From Bacteroidales bacterium (GTDB taxonomy: Bacteria; Bacteroidota; Bacteroidia; Bacteroidales; P3), in assembly GCA_016283745.1 (NCBI GenBank), contig JAEENM010000017.1, positions 1 through 44,516 on the forward strand: a stretch of 44,516 nt of DNA, given 5' to 3'. Below the pieces are notes generated by a model. That model worked only from the letters and a program-made list of their open reading frames with translations, did no database searches and had not been told where the DNA came from. The position numbers were made by a program, and so were the translations under genes. Positions 22,108-29,825 of this stretch are shown here, one piece after another; the stretch's first letter is position 1, and every line of letters starts with the position of its first letter.

Positions 22108-23004
22108 TCACTGATTAAAGTCTTTCATTTTGTTGAGGTTGATTGGGCTGATTTCGCGGACGAGGTTGTACACCTGTTTTTTCTCTTCCTGCGGCGCGGG
22201 GGTGAAGATGCTCACTATCTCGGAGATTTTCACGTCCATAAACATTGTTACGCACAAAAGGTTGGTGCGTTTTTTGTTGGTCTGCTGCACCAGCTGCAGT
22301 GCTTGGATGATGTTCTTGCGCGCCTCGGTCTGGTCCTTGGTCATCATGTCGAGTCCCAAGCGGTGGTAGTAGTAGTAGGCTTGTCGCAGAGTGGCATAGT
22401 TGGGGTTGGTGTGGTTTTCCATCCACCAGTAGCGTGCTTTCTGTCCGTCGGTGGTTTTCCAGCCTTTGTATCCCGATTTGTTGGAGGTCTGCACTATGGT
22501 CTGTGCCATCTCGAAGAAAGGCTCGCCGCCTTGCAGACCGTAGGAGTCGAAAGTAATTCCAAGCATCACGTAAAGGTAATAGCCCAAGGTCATGGAAAGG
22601 TTGCTGTAGAAAGTGTTGGGGTCGAATTCGAGGGGCTGGCTTTCGTTGAACGAGAATTGGAAATCGGGTTCCACAAAGTTCATTATACCGGTGGTGTAGT
22701 TGGAGTTGTACACCGGGCGGCGCAACTGCACGCTCAGCTGTCCGCCGAAGTCGGTCAGGGATGTTTGTTCGCTAATAATTAGGCTGATGTTACACTCAAG
22801 TTTTTCGTACTGCTCAAATTCGACGTTGGTCCATTTGCGGTTGTTCACAAATTCCTCGATGGCCTGTTTCATCGTTTCGAACACTTTTTTCTCGTTGGTC
22901 TGCACCTGTTGCGCGTTTACGCTAACGCTACAACGGAATTCCTGCGCACGCAAGGAAAATGCCAGCGCCAATGCCATTATTGCCAAAAGGAGAGTGCGTC
23001 TCAT
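22108..23004 (-). CDS. DUF4835 family periplasmic protein (PorD-like, T9SS-associated)
   Basis: 298 aa. A signal peptide (MRRTLLLAIMALALAFSLRAQ) is followed by the DUF4835 (PF16119) pattern: CSVSVNAQQVQTNEKKVFETMKQAIEEFVNNRKWTN, a stretch of strands with QLRRPVYNSNYTT, and SLTLGYYLYVMLGITFDSYG-like helices (here LSMTLGYYLYVMLG). In Bacteroidetes this family has been linked with the type IX secretion/gliding apparatus under the name PorD; I give that link with moderate certainty. Several T9SS cargo proteins in this window show the organism has the system. The start ATG at 23004 directly opens the signal peptide. Confidence 0.8.
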   Translation of the reverse strand: MRRTLLLAIMALALAFSLRAQEFRCSVSVNAQQVQTNEKKVFETMKQAIEEFVNNRKWTNVEFEQYEKLECNISLIISEQTSLTDFGGQLSVQLRRPVYNSNYTTGIMNFVEPDFQFSFNESQPLEFDPNTFYSNLSMTLGYYLYVMLGITFDSYGLQGGEPFFEMAQTIVQTSNKSGYKGWKTTDGQKARYWWMENHTNPNYATLRQAYYYYHRLGLDMMTKDQTEARKNIIQALQLVQQTNKKRTNLLCVTMFMDVKISEIVSIFTPAPQEEKKQVYNLVREISPINLNKMKDFNQ

Positions 23005-23134
23005 GTCGGGTTGTTACATCGTTTTAATGTCTGTTATTTGCTATAACTCAATTTTGTTTATTATATTGTGTGAAAGAAAATATTTTTGGAAAAGGAAGTG
23101 TTATTTTTCACAAACATCGTCTGTGCGTAATAAA

Positions 23135-23168
23135 AAAAGGTTGCGGATGCCAAGTTCCACAACCTTTT
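23135..23168 (-). terminator. Intrinsic terminator after the Spy-like gene
   Basis: AAAAGGTTG and CAACCTTTT arms, plus an inner GGA/TCC pairing with one mismatch and an 8-base loop. On the minus strand the stem runs into TTTTTTT. It lies ~35 bp beyond the stop at 23203 and ends the AsmA-sigma-anti-sigma-Spy run. Confidence 0.88.
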
Positions 23169-23202
23169 ATTCAATTCACATCATGATATTCGATGCGTCC
23201 TT

Positions 23203-23742
23203 TTATTTCTTGCGACCGGCACGTTTTTCTTTACATTTGTTGCAAGCCGCTTCGGTCTTTTCGCGCAGCTCTTTGGCCTGTTCATCGGTGAGTATCTGTC
23301 GTGTTAGCAGACGGCAGCGGTAGAGTTCCATGTCCATAGCCACACGCAGCTGGGCACGACGTTCGATAAGTGGCAGCAGCTCATCGGAATGGTCTCCTTC
23401 GAGCCTTATTATGGTGTTGATGGAGTCGCGGAGTTTCCATTGTTGCTGGCGGAAGGCGGTCATCTTCTCTTTTGTCTCTTTCGAGAGTTCGTGCAGTTTC
23501 TCGCGTTGTTCGTCGTTGAGGTCGCCTACGAAATCGGTGATTTCGCTCTCCAAGTCATTGTTGTTACAGCGCCAGCATTTCAGCGTCTTACCGCATTTGG
23601 GACATTTGGCAACTTTTTGGTGTTTTCCGTGACGTTGTTCTTTCTTGGGTCTTTTGCCGTTGCCGGGATTGTCTTGAGCCGATACTGCCGGAATAGCAAA
23701 CAGCATAGTAATGCAGAGTAATGAAGCTAAAAATTTTCTCAT
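23203..23742 (-). CDS. Spy/CpxP-like periplasmic protein with a four-Cys metal-site-like motif
   Basis: 179 aa. Signal peptide at 1-22 (MRKFLASLLCITMLFAIPAVSAQ), then a basic His-containing segment and a zinc-ribbon-like CPKC...CWRC (C47, C50, C56, C59). Residues ~70-165 form a Spy/CpxP/heavy-metal-sensor-like helical domain (LNDEQREKLHELSKETKEKMTAFRQQQWKLRDSIN, ILTDEQAKELRE). The tail ends with another CNKC. It sits 12 bp after the anti-sigma gene, as periplasmic sensors such as CnrX do beside their sigma/anti-sigma pair. The suggested role is a periplasmic chaperone or metal/stress sensor for the ECF sigma factor; this is inference. Confidence 0.75.
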   Translation of the reverse strand: MRKFLASLLCITMLFAIPAVSAQDNPGNGKRPKKEQRHGKHQKVAKCPKCGKTLKCWRCNNNDLESEITDFVGDLNDEQREKLHELSKETKEKMTAFRQQQWKLRDSINTIIRLEGDHSDELLPLIERRAQLRVAMDMELYRCRLLTRQILTDEQAKELREKTEAACNKCKEKRAGRKK

Positions 23743-23754
23743 GACGGTAAATAA

Positions 23755-24213
23755 TTATTCTTCAATGTTATTCATAAAATATTCCATGGCTTCGAGGTCG
23801 TCGTGGTCGGTTTGTGTGGCGAAACTGCCGTTGGTGCTGCTGCACACATCGCCAATCATTTCGACAATAGCCTGATTTTCGCGTTGTTCCATCCTGTCGC
23901 TGTTGAACAGGAAAGCGTTCACGATAAGTGCGGCTACGCAAGCTGCGGCGGCGCCTATCCATACCTTGCGGCGGAACGAATGACGTTTCGCAGCGGCTTT
24001 TTCTGCGTTTTCGATGCGCGACATCACTGCAAATTCCATCTTGGCGTCGATGTTTTCTATTTGCGGTTGGGCTTTGAGCAGCGCCAGAGTTTTGAAATAG
24101 CAGTCCACTTTTTTCTGGCATTCGGCGCAGTGTTCGAGGTGTTGCTGTGCTTCGGCCGGCAGCAGGTCGTCCTTGCTGTTTGTCCACAGTTGTGTAAAAG
24201 TCTTGCAGTCCAT
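23755..24213 (-). CDS. Membrane-anchored anti-sigma factor with ZAS-type zinc motif
   Basis: 152 aa. The N-terminal cytoplasmic part has the H-x3-C-x2-C zinc anti-sigma motif (H25, C29, C32 in QHLEHCAECQ). One membrane helix lies at ~86-105 (VWIGAAAACVAALIVNAFLF), followed by a ~45-residue acidic periplasmic tail. It starts 15 bp after the ECF sigma gene ends and precedes the Spy-like gene by 12 bp. It should hold the sigma factor inactive until a periplasmic signal arrives. Confidence 0.9.
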   Translation of the reverse strand: MDCKTFTQLWTNSKDDLLPAEAQQHLEHCAECQKKVDCYFKTLALLKAQPQIENIDAKMEFAVMSRIENAEKAAAKRHSFRRKVWIGAAAACVAALIVNAFLFNSDRMEQRENQAIVEMIGDVCSSTNGSFATQTDHDDLEAMEYFMNNIEE

Positions 24214-24228
24214 TTTCAGTCCTTTCAG

Positions 24229-24786
24229 TTATTGTTCGTCAATCATTTTTTTCAAATTCTGTTTTGCCCTGAATATCAGCGACTCTGTCTTTGCCAGCGA
24301 GATATTCATCGTTTCGGCAATTTCTTTGTACGAGAGCTCTTCGTAATAGAACAGCGTGAGGGCGGTACGTTGCTCGTATTTCAGCTGTGCTATGGCTTTG
24401 AGCAGCTCGTTCTGGCGGTCGTCGTTCACTATGTTGTCTTCGGCGGAGTGTTGGTGCAGCTGGGCGTTGGTGTTTTCGGTGTAATCGCTCATCCGCTGTA
24501 TGCGACCAAGTTTTTTCAGTTTTTTGGCCACCGTGTTCACCGTTATGCGGTAAACGTAGGTGCTCAGTTTCGACCCGAAACGGAAACGGGGCAGCGAGAG
24601 ATACAGTTCCACAAGGACCTCCTGCACCACTTCCTCTACCTCCAGTTTTTCGCCGGCCAGCTTGTAGCTGAGGTTGGCAATGGCAGTGCTGAAATGGCTG
24701 ACAATCTCGCTATAGCGCTGCTTGTCGCCGTCCAGAATTGCCTGCACAAGCTCTTGCTCGTCGGTGATATTCGTAGTCGGGTTCAT
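24229..24786 (-). CDS. ECF RNA polymerase sigma factor (sigma-24 type)
   Basis: 185 aa. Region 2 is at ~25-95 (FSTAIANLSYKLAGEKLEVEEVVQEVLVELYLSLPRF, then TYVYRITVNTVAKKLKKLGR). Region 4 is at ~125-180 with a clear HTH (LSYKEIAETMNISLAKTESLIFRAKQNLKKMI). There is no region 1.1 or 3, as expected for ECF factors. It is encoded 34 bp after the AsmA-like gene and just before its anti-sigma factor. It likely controls its own operon and envelope or metal-stress genes. Confidence 0.93.
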   Translation of the reverse strand: MNPTTNITDEQELVQAILDGDKQRYSEIVSHFSTAIANLSYKLAGEKLEVEEVVQEVLVELYLSLPRFRFGSKLSTYVYRITVNTVAKKLKKLGRIQRMSDYTENTNAQLHQHSAEDNIVNDDRQNELLKAIAQLKYEQRTALTLFYYEELSYKEIAETMNISLAKTESLIFRAKQNLKKMIDEQ

Positions 24787-24820
24787 TATTAGTACTTCGT
24801 TTTGCTAAAAACTTTTATTA

Positions 24821-27800
24821 TCAGTCATCATTTTCGTCCACCACGGTGGTTTTCATTGCGTCCTGACGGCCTTTGCGCAGCACTTTTTGTATCTGCTGAC
24901 GCACTATGGAGTAGGTGTCGGTGTTCTCGAACTGTTTGGCGTAGCCGTTTTTCTTCTTGTCGAGACGGATCTTCAGCTTGGCGTGGTCGAGGTCGTTGAG
25001 GTCGCCTTTGTAATTAACAAGCAGTTTCACCAGCAACGGCCATTTGAGCACCACAAACTTGTAGTCGAAGGTCATGTCGGCGTACTGCGTGCCGAGGATG
25101 CCCACCTTGTAACGGTCCATCGAGAATATGAACGGGAAGAAGTTTATTACTTTGTTTTTCATCACAAACTCCAGCGACAGGCTGTCGATAAGGTTGCGGT
25201 CCTTGTCCTTGAACAACAGCAGTTTGGAGATTTTGCGGAAGGTCTCGTTGTCCAACACCACAAGGCTGTCGCCGCGCACGAGGCACGAGGCGTTGATGGA
25301 CGGTATGTCGATGTCGAAATTGGAGTTGAGCTTGCCCAACGCCATGATGTCGGTGGAGATAAGTCCTTCGAACGAGCGCAACATCGGGAAAAGGGTGTCT
25401 ATTTCAGGCACTTGCGTTATCAGCTTGGTGATGTTCAGCTTGTCCACCTTGAGGTCGGCGGAGATGTCGGCACCTTTTTTGTTCGCTGCTTTGTAGAACA
25501 GCGTCGTTTGCACATTGCCGAGTTCCGAATTGAAAGTCAGGTCGTTGAGGATGATATAGCAGTTGCGCACGTCAACCTCGCCCTTTACGTTGAGCAGCCG
25601 CGCCTTGTCGTAGCGCACCTCTTTGAGGTTGGTGTGCAGGGTGATGTCGAAATTGTCGGGCACCACAATAATCTCGCTTTTCACGCTGTCGGTTGGGACG
25701 CTCTCCGCCACAGTGCTGTCGGGCTGCGACGATTTCAGCAGGTTCATCAGGTCGCTGGCCTTGAGCAGACGCGAGCTGAGGTTCAAATCGGCCTCCCATT
25801 TTGCCCGTCCGAGCAACGAGCGCCGCAGATGTTTCACCATTCCGGAAAGGACAAGGTCGGTCTTTCTTACAATAACGCTCAACTCGTTGATTTTCAAATT
25901 TCTGCCATCGAGGGCAAGATCGGCAAGGGCGATGTTTGCCGGATAGTTCATGTCGGGCGTGAGCACTTTGGCCGACGCCAGTCGCACTTTGGTGTTCACA
26001 TCCCAATATGTGAGGAAAGTCTGCACCATGTCGGCGGAGTCGCCGAGGGTAGTGTCGGTTTCGAGGCTGGCAAGCAGGTGGTCGATGGTCTGGTCGGTGT
26101 TCAGCTCGAGGAAACGTTTGCCACGGATAAGCCGGCGGTTGGCGGTGTCGCGCGGAGCAGTGCTGTCGCGATGGGCTTTCATCCTCGCCAACGGACGCAG
26201 ATTCAGTTCTATGTCGGCACGCATCAGGTCGGACGAGATGCTGTCGTACATCACGTTGGTCTGGTCGGCGCCGAGTCCGAAGGTCACCAACGGCGATGCG
26301 GGATTGTTCTTCGAAGGCTGCATGGCGATGTCCACAATCGTCTTACGGCTTATGTAGTCAATGTCTTCGAGGAGTATCAGGTTGGGACTGGTGAGGTCGA
26401 TACGGGCAACGGTGGCTGTAACACGTTTCTCCCTTTCGGGAGCCATCTGCGCGGCAAATCTAAGATGCGGCACCCTGCCTTTCGCCAGATCGCAGTAAAG
26501 CAGCTTCACCGAGTCGAGGTCGGCATCGATGTCGAAAAGCGCCTTGCCTCCCACCTTCGGCGCAGCGACGTTGGTTTTCAGCAGCAGGTCGCCGTGCTTG
26601 AAACGTGCAAAGAGGGTGTCGTCGAGCGAGGCGAACGAAAAACGGTCGAGCCCCACCTTGGCAGTGGCTTTTATGCGTTCCAGATTCATATTGGTGACAC
26701 TGCTAAGCAACGTGTTGAAATCCAAGTCGATATTGGCGTGGCCCTTAGCCGACATGCCTTTGGGCAGCACCGGAAAATGGTGCAAGGTCTTTTCCACGTT
26801 GGCATTGACTTTTGCCTTGCCATCCACATGCGGGTCGCCGAGCAGGTTGTTGATGGCGGCTTTCACGTTGGCCGAAAGGAAATCGGTGCGCAACGACAGC
26901 TGGTCGATGTTGGCGCGCGACAGACAGTTGCTGGTGAGGTCAACAAAAGCGTCGGCAACGAGGTGTATATCCTTGATATCGAAGCCCAAAGGCTTGTAGT
27001 CGAGGTAGGCGTTGTCCAAAAACAGCGACGCTTTGATTTCGGGGAACGAAGTCTTTGAATATGTGCCGGTTACACAGGCGTCAACGTCGAGTTTACCTTT
27101 CACATCCACTTGGCTAAGTATAGGCAAGTAGGAAATGGGCACCAGCTGCATGAGCAGGTCCAGGGCGGGAATCTGGCCGTCGAGCCAGAGGTCCATATCT
27201 ATGGCCGAAGTGTCGGGCAAGGTTACAAAACCGTTCAAACGGAAACGGTTGTCGTTTACGTAAAGACTAGCCGAGTCGAGGTCGAAACGTGTGGCGTCGA
27301 GATTGGCCAACAGCTTGGTTTCCACCCCGATAGCCAAATCGCTGGCTAGCTGCACGCTGTCGGTGCGTATGTCGATGCCCTCGAAATCGGCGGAGAGGTC
27401 GGCGGCGGCTTTCATCTGGTAGAAATCGCCCGAAAGCGACAGCCGCAGACGGTCGAACGAGGCAAGCATCTTGCTTTGGCAGTCCTCGTAAACCACCGAC
27501 TTGGTGTTGAAAGATATCTTTCTCACGTTCAGCGAGTTCACATAATCTTCAAGCACAAACTCCGACGTTGTGGTGTCGGGCTCCGAAGGCAGGGTGATGT
27601 CCCAGTTGGCTTTGCCCTCCGGCGACACGTAGGCGTAGGCCGTAACGCCGTCGAAAGAGATTTCTTCGATGTCGATATCTTTGGATTTCAGATATTTAAT
27701 AGGGTCGAGCTGGATGCGGCACGACTGGAAGGCCAACAGGCTGTCGCGCTGGCGGTTGTAGTCGGGGGCATCGTCGGCAAGGGCGTGGGAGACGATGCTG

Positions 27801-28075
27801 CCGCTGTCGAGGGTGAGGTAGAAATCGGGGAAGGTGGAGAGGAAGGTGATGTCCACCTTCTCGAACTGCACGTCGGCGTTGAGATATTTGTCGGCGTAGG
27901 TGTTCACCACTTTGGTGACCTTTTCGGGAGTGAAGACCACATACAGAGCCACGCCCACGGCAATGAGCACGAGCAGGATGAGCGACAGCAGGGTTATCAG
28001 AGTGATTTTCACCACCCTGCGCGCCACACTTTTCTTCTTTTTGGGCTTCTGTTCCTTGCCAACAGTTTCTTCCAT
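24821..28075 (-). CDS. AsmA-family inner-membrane/periplasmic bridge-like protein
   Basis: 1084 aa. A basic cytoplasmic N-terminus (KKKKSVARRVVK) is followed by one membrane helix (~28-50) and a very long periplasmic beta-rich region. The N-terminal AsmA signature reads NTYADKYLNADVQFEKVDITFLSTFPDFYLTLDSG. The C-terminal AsmA_2-like region includes INASCLVRGDSLVVLDNETFRKISKLLLFKDKDRNLIDSLSLEF. The family is related to bridge-like lipid-transfer proteins and is implicated in outer-membrane lipid homeostasis. The C-terminus is short and charged, with no anchor visible. It is encoded upstream of the ECF sigma gene on the same strand with a 34-bp gap, so an envelope-stress link is likely. Confidence 0.9.
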   Translation of the reverse strand: MEETVGKEQKPKKKKSVARRVVKITLITLLSLILLVLIAVGVALYVVFTPEKVTKVVNTYADKYLNADVQFEKVDITFLSTFPDFYLTLDSGSIVSHALADDAPDYNRQRDSLLAFQSCRIQLDPIKYLKSKDIDIEEISFDGVTAYAYVSPEGKANWDITLPSEPDTTTSEFVLEDYVNSLNVRKISFNTKSVVYEDCQSKMLASFDRLRLSLSGDFYQMKAAADLSADFEGIDIRTDSVQLASDLAIGVETKLLANLDATRFDLDSASLYVNDNRFRLNGFVTLPDTSAIDMDLWLDGQIPALDLLMQLVPISYLPILSQVDVKGKLDVDACVTGTYSKTSFPEIKASLFLDNAYLDYKPLGFDIKDIHLVADAFVDLTSNCLSRANIDQLSLRTDFLSANVKAAINNLLGDPHVDGKAKVNANVEKTLHHFPVLPKGMSAKGHANIDLDFNTLLSSVTNMNLERIKATAKVGLDRFSFASLDDTLFARFKHGDLLLKTNVAAPKVGGKALFDIDADLDSVKLLYCDLAKGRVPHLRFAAQMAPEREKRVTATVARIDLTSPNLILLEDIDYISRKTIVDIAMQPSKNNPASPLVTFGLGADQTNVMYDSISSDLMRADIELNLRPLARMKAHRDSTAPRDTANRRLIRGKRFLELNTDQTIDHLLASLETDTTLGDSADMVQTFLTYWDVNTKVRLASAKVLTPDMNYPANIALADLALDGRNLKINELSVIVRKTDLVLSGMVKHLRRSLLGRAKWEADLNLSSRLLKASDLMNLLKSSQPDSTVAESVPTDSVKSEIIVVPDNFDITLHTNLKEVRYDKARLLNVKGEVDVRNCYIILNDLTFNSELGNVQTTLFYKAANKKGADISADLKVDKLNITKLITQVPEIDTLFPMLRSFEGLISTDIMALGKLNSNFDIDIPSINASCLVRGDSLVVLDNETFRKISKLLLFKDKDRNLIDSLSLEFVMKNKVINFFPFIFSMDRYKVGILGTQYADMTFDYKFVVLKWPLLVKLLVNYKGDLNDLDHAKLKIRLDKKKNGYAKQFENTDTYSIVRQQIQKVLRKGRQDAMKTTVVDENDD

Positions 28076-28177
28076 TACCTATTGTTTATCCATTATCTTG
28101 CTTTCCGCAACAGTGCATTCAATACATATTGCATATTTTCAATGCTTTACGCAAAAACATTAATTTTTGTCGCAATG

Positions 28178-28185
28178 CAAATATA
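28178..28185 (-). promoter_or_regulatory. Bacteroidetes -7 element (TATATTTG) upstream of the AsmA-like gene
   Basis: Perfect TAnnTTTG match on the minus strand, ~103 bp upstream of the ATG at 28075. It may drive the whole AsmA-sigma-anti-sigma-Spy run. Bases 28198-28231 beyond it are heptamer-like TTTCGGA repeats. Confidence 0.5.
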
Positions 28186-28298
28186 ACGATTTTTCTTGAA
28201 ATTCGGATTTCGGATTTCGGAATTCGGATTTTTGGGGGGTGGATTATTGGATTTCTGTTTTTCTGATGTCCACAAAAAAAGAGACGCACGACAAAAAA

Positions 28299-28322
28299 AG
28301 AGACGCACGTCCGTGCGTCTCT
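28299..28322 (-). terminator. Terminator hairpin of the AGAGACGCACG family (copy 1)
   Basis: An 11-bp perfect stem AGAGACGCACG/CGTGCGTCTCT with a 2-base loop, followed on the minus strand by TTTTTTT, 20 bp past the stop of the 410-aa T9SS cargo gene. A partial left arm with its own A-run directly precedes it (~28275-28290). Confidence 0.88.
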
Positions 28323-28341
28323 ACTTATAAATTATAAATTC

Positions 28342-29574
28342 TTATTTCTTAATTAACTTGCGTGTGGCCACCACAGTGCCGTTCTTGCGCACCTGTACGA
28401 AATACATTCCTTTGGCAAGACCTTGCAGACCGATGGTCTGTGTTCCTTCGGTGGCGGCGACGCGTTTCACCTGTTTGCCGTAGATGTCGAGCACGCAGAT
28501 TTCGTCGGCTTCGATGCCATTGAGCTGGACAAAGACTTTGTCGCCGGATGGGTTGGGATACAGCACCACGTCGGCACGCTCGGCTTGGGCTCCGATGCTG
28601 ACCGGGGCGGCGAAAGAATACACATTGGAAAAGAAGGAGGTATCGCCGTTAGCGACGGAGGTGTCGCACAAAGCCCGTAAACGGAAATAATAAGACGCTC
28701 CCGGCTGCAGGCCGGCCAAACGACAGCCGTGCAGGGTGGGATTCTGCTGTGTCGGCGCTATATAGTTGGCGTTCGTCGTACTGATAAAGAACGTACGTGG
28801 AAAACTGAACGACGAGTTCGTGCTGCATTCCAACAGCCACATCGAAGCGGAACCAATCTCTTCCCACATAACTTGCACAACGCCTTGTGACGAAGTGGCA
28901 ATCACCGACAAGTTTAGAGGAAACGGGCATGTGGCAGTGCGGATGTTTATGTTATCGACAGCTGCCGGCGGCGGGAAAGCAGTGGTGCTCGAGAAATTGG
29001 TCCAGCCAAAAACAAGATAGTAGGTGCCGGTGGCGGCCACGGACAAATTGCCGACAGCCACGTTCTGCCAGTTGCTTTGCTGATTCAAAATATTGCCCAC
29101 GGGATAAGAGGGGTCTATCGGGAACCATCCACTGGGATAACCCATGGTTTGGAAACCGACCGACGAGCCCGCAGCGCCGTTGAACCGGGTGGCGGGGACA
29201 AGGTATGCCCGCATAAAGTGTTCGTTGGTGTAGCCTTGCGCCTTCCAGTCGTAAGAGATATCGTACAAACCGGCAGTCAGGGCTATCTGCCGATATGCCC
29301 ATGTATAACTCGGCAAGGTGGCATCGTAGGTGTTCGACACGCCACTGTCGCAGGAGATGTAAAGACTGTACCGTCCGCCGTTGTTGGTGGCGGTGTCCAC
29401 AAACCATTTGTTTGGCTGGCTGCCGTTAACAAACACCCACTGGGAGCGTTCCGCAGCGCTTTCGAAACTGCAGGAGTATGGCACGATGGCTATACCCCCT
29501 TGGGCACTGACTCCTAAGGCGTAGCTTGCAAAAACAGCTATCGCAACAGCAAATATCATCAATCGTTTGTTCAT
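28342..29574 (-). CDS. T9SS cargo protein: choice-of-anchor J-like domain, FN3, type A sorting domain
   Basis: 410 aa. Signal peptide 1-25 (MNKRLMIFAVAIAVFASYALGVSAQ). Residues ~28-215 look like a MAM/choice-of-anchor J module (IVPYSCSFESAAERSQW, NKWFVDTATNNGGRYSLYIS, VDNINIRTATCPFP). Residues ~216-325 form an FN3 module (SVIATSSQGVVQVMWEEIGSA, LAGLQPGASYYFRLRAL). The C-terminal ~75 residues are a T9SS type A domain (LYPNPSGDKVFVQLNG...VRKNGTVVATRKLIKK). It would be exported and attached to the cell surface; a binding or adhesive role is likely but not proven. Its CTD is nearly identical to those of the next two upstream genes. Confidence 0.92.
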   Translation of the reverse strand: MNKRLMIFAVAIAVFASYALGVSAQGGIAIVPYSCSFESAAERSQWVFVNGSQPNKWFVDTATNNGGRYSLYISCDSGVSNTYDATLPSYTWAYRQIALTAGLYDISYDWKAQGYTNEHFMRAYLVPATRFNGAAGSSVGFQTMGYPSGWFPIDPSYPVGNILNQQSNWQNVAVGNLSVAATGTYYLVFGWTNFSSTTAFPPPAAVDNINIRTATCPFPLNLSVIATSSQGVVQVMWEEIGSASMWLLECSTNSSFSFPRTFFISTTNANYIAPTQQNPTLHGCRLAGLQPGASYYFRLRALCDTSVANGDTSFFSNVYSFAAPVSIGAQAERADVVLYPNPSGDKVFVQLNGIEADEICVLDIYGKQVKRVAATEGTQTIGLQGLAKGMYFVQVRKNGTVVATRKLIKK

Positions 29575-29656
29575 GTCTATTTTGTTTTGAGGTACTTCTA
29601 ATTTTACGAACTACGCCTTTGTTTCTTATTTGACAATTTTTTCCCGATTATGTTAC

Positions 29657-29735
29657 AAAAAAAGAGACGCGCCATGATTCTTAACGGTTATCTTTCTTCT
29701 CCTATAAAACGTAAAGAAAAAGAGACGCACGTCAG
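29657..29735 (-). repeat. Two truncated copies of the AGAGACGCACG repeat
   Basis: AAAAAAGAGACGCG at ~29657-29672 and AAAAAGAGACGCACGTC at ~29715-29732 are left arms without right arms, upstream of the complete hairpin at 29774-29797. The spacer 29575-29825 holds no gene. Confidence 0.7.
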
Positions 29736-29773
29736 CGTATTAATTATCAACTGTTATTTTCACCCTATAAAAA

Positions 29774-29797
29774 AGAGACGCACGACCGTGCGTCTCT
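29774..29797 (-). terminator. Terminator hairpin of the AGAGACGCACG family (copy 2)
   Basis: The same 11-bp stem as copy 1 with a 2-base loop (AC), followed on the minus strand by TTTTTT. It lies 29 bp past the stop of the 838-aa T9SS cargo gene. Confidence 0.88.
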
Positions 29798-29825
29798 GCA
29801 ATTACCAATTATTAATTCTCAACTC

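Noticed and set aside
24887-27058. 723-codon plus-strand open frame opposite the AsmA-like gene
   Set aside because: Shadow of the AsmA coding sequence; composition is unlike a real protein and no start context or neighbours support it.
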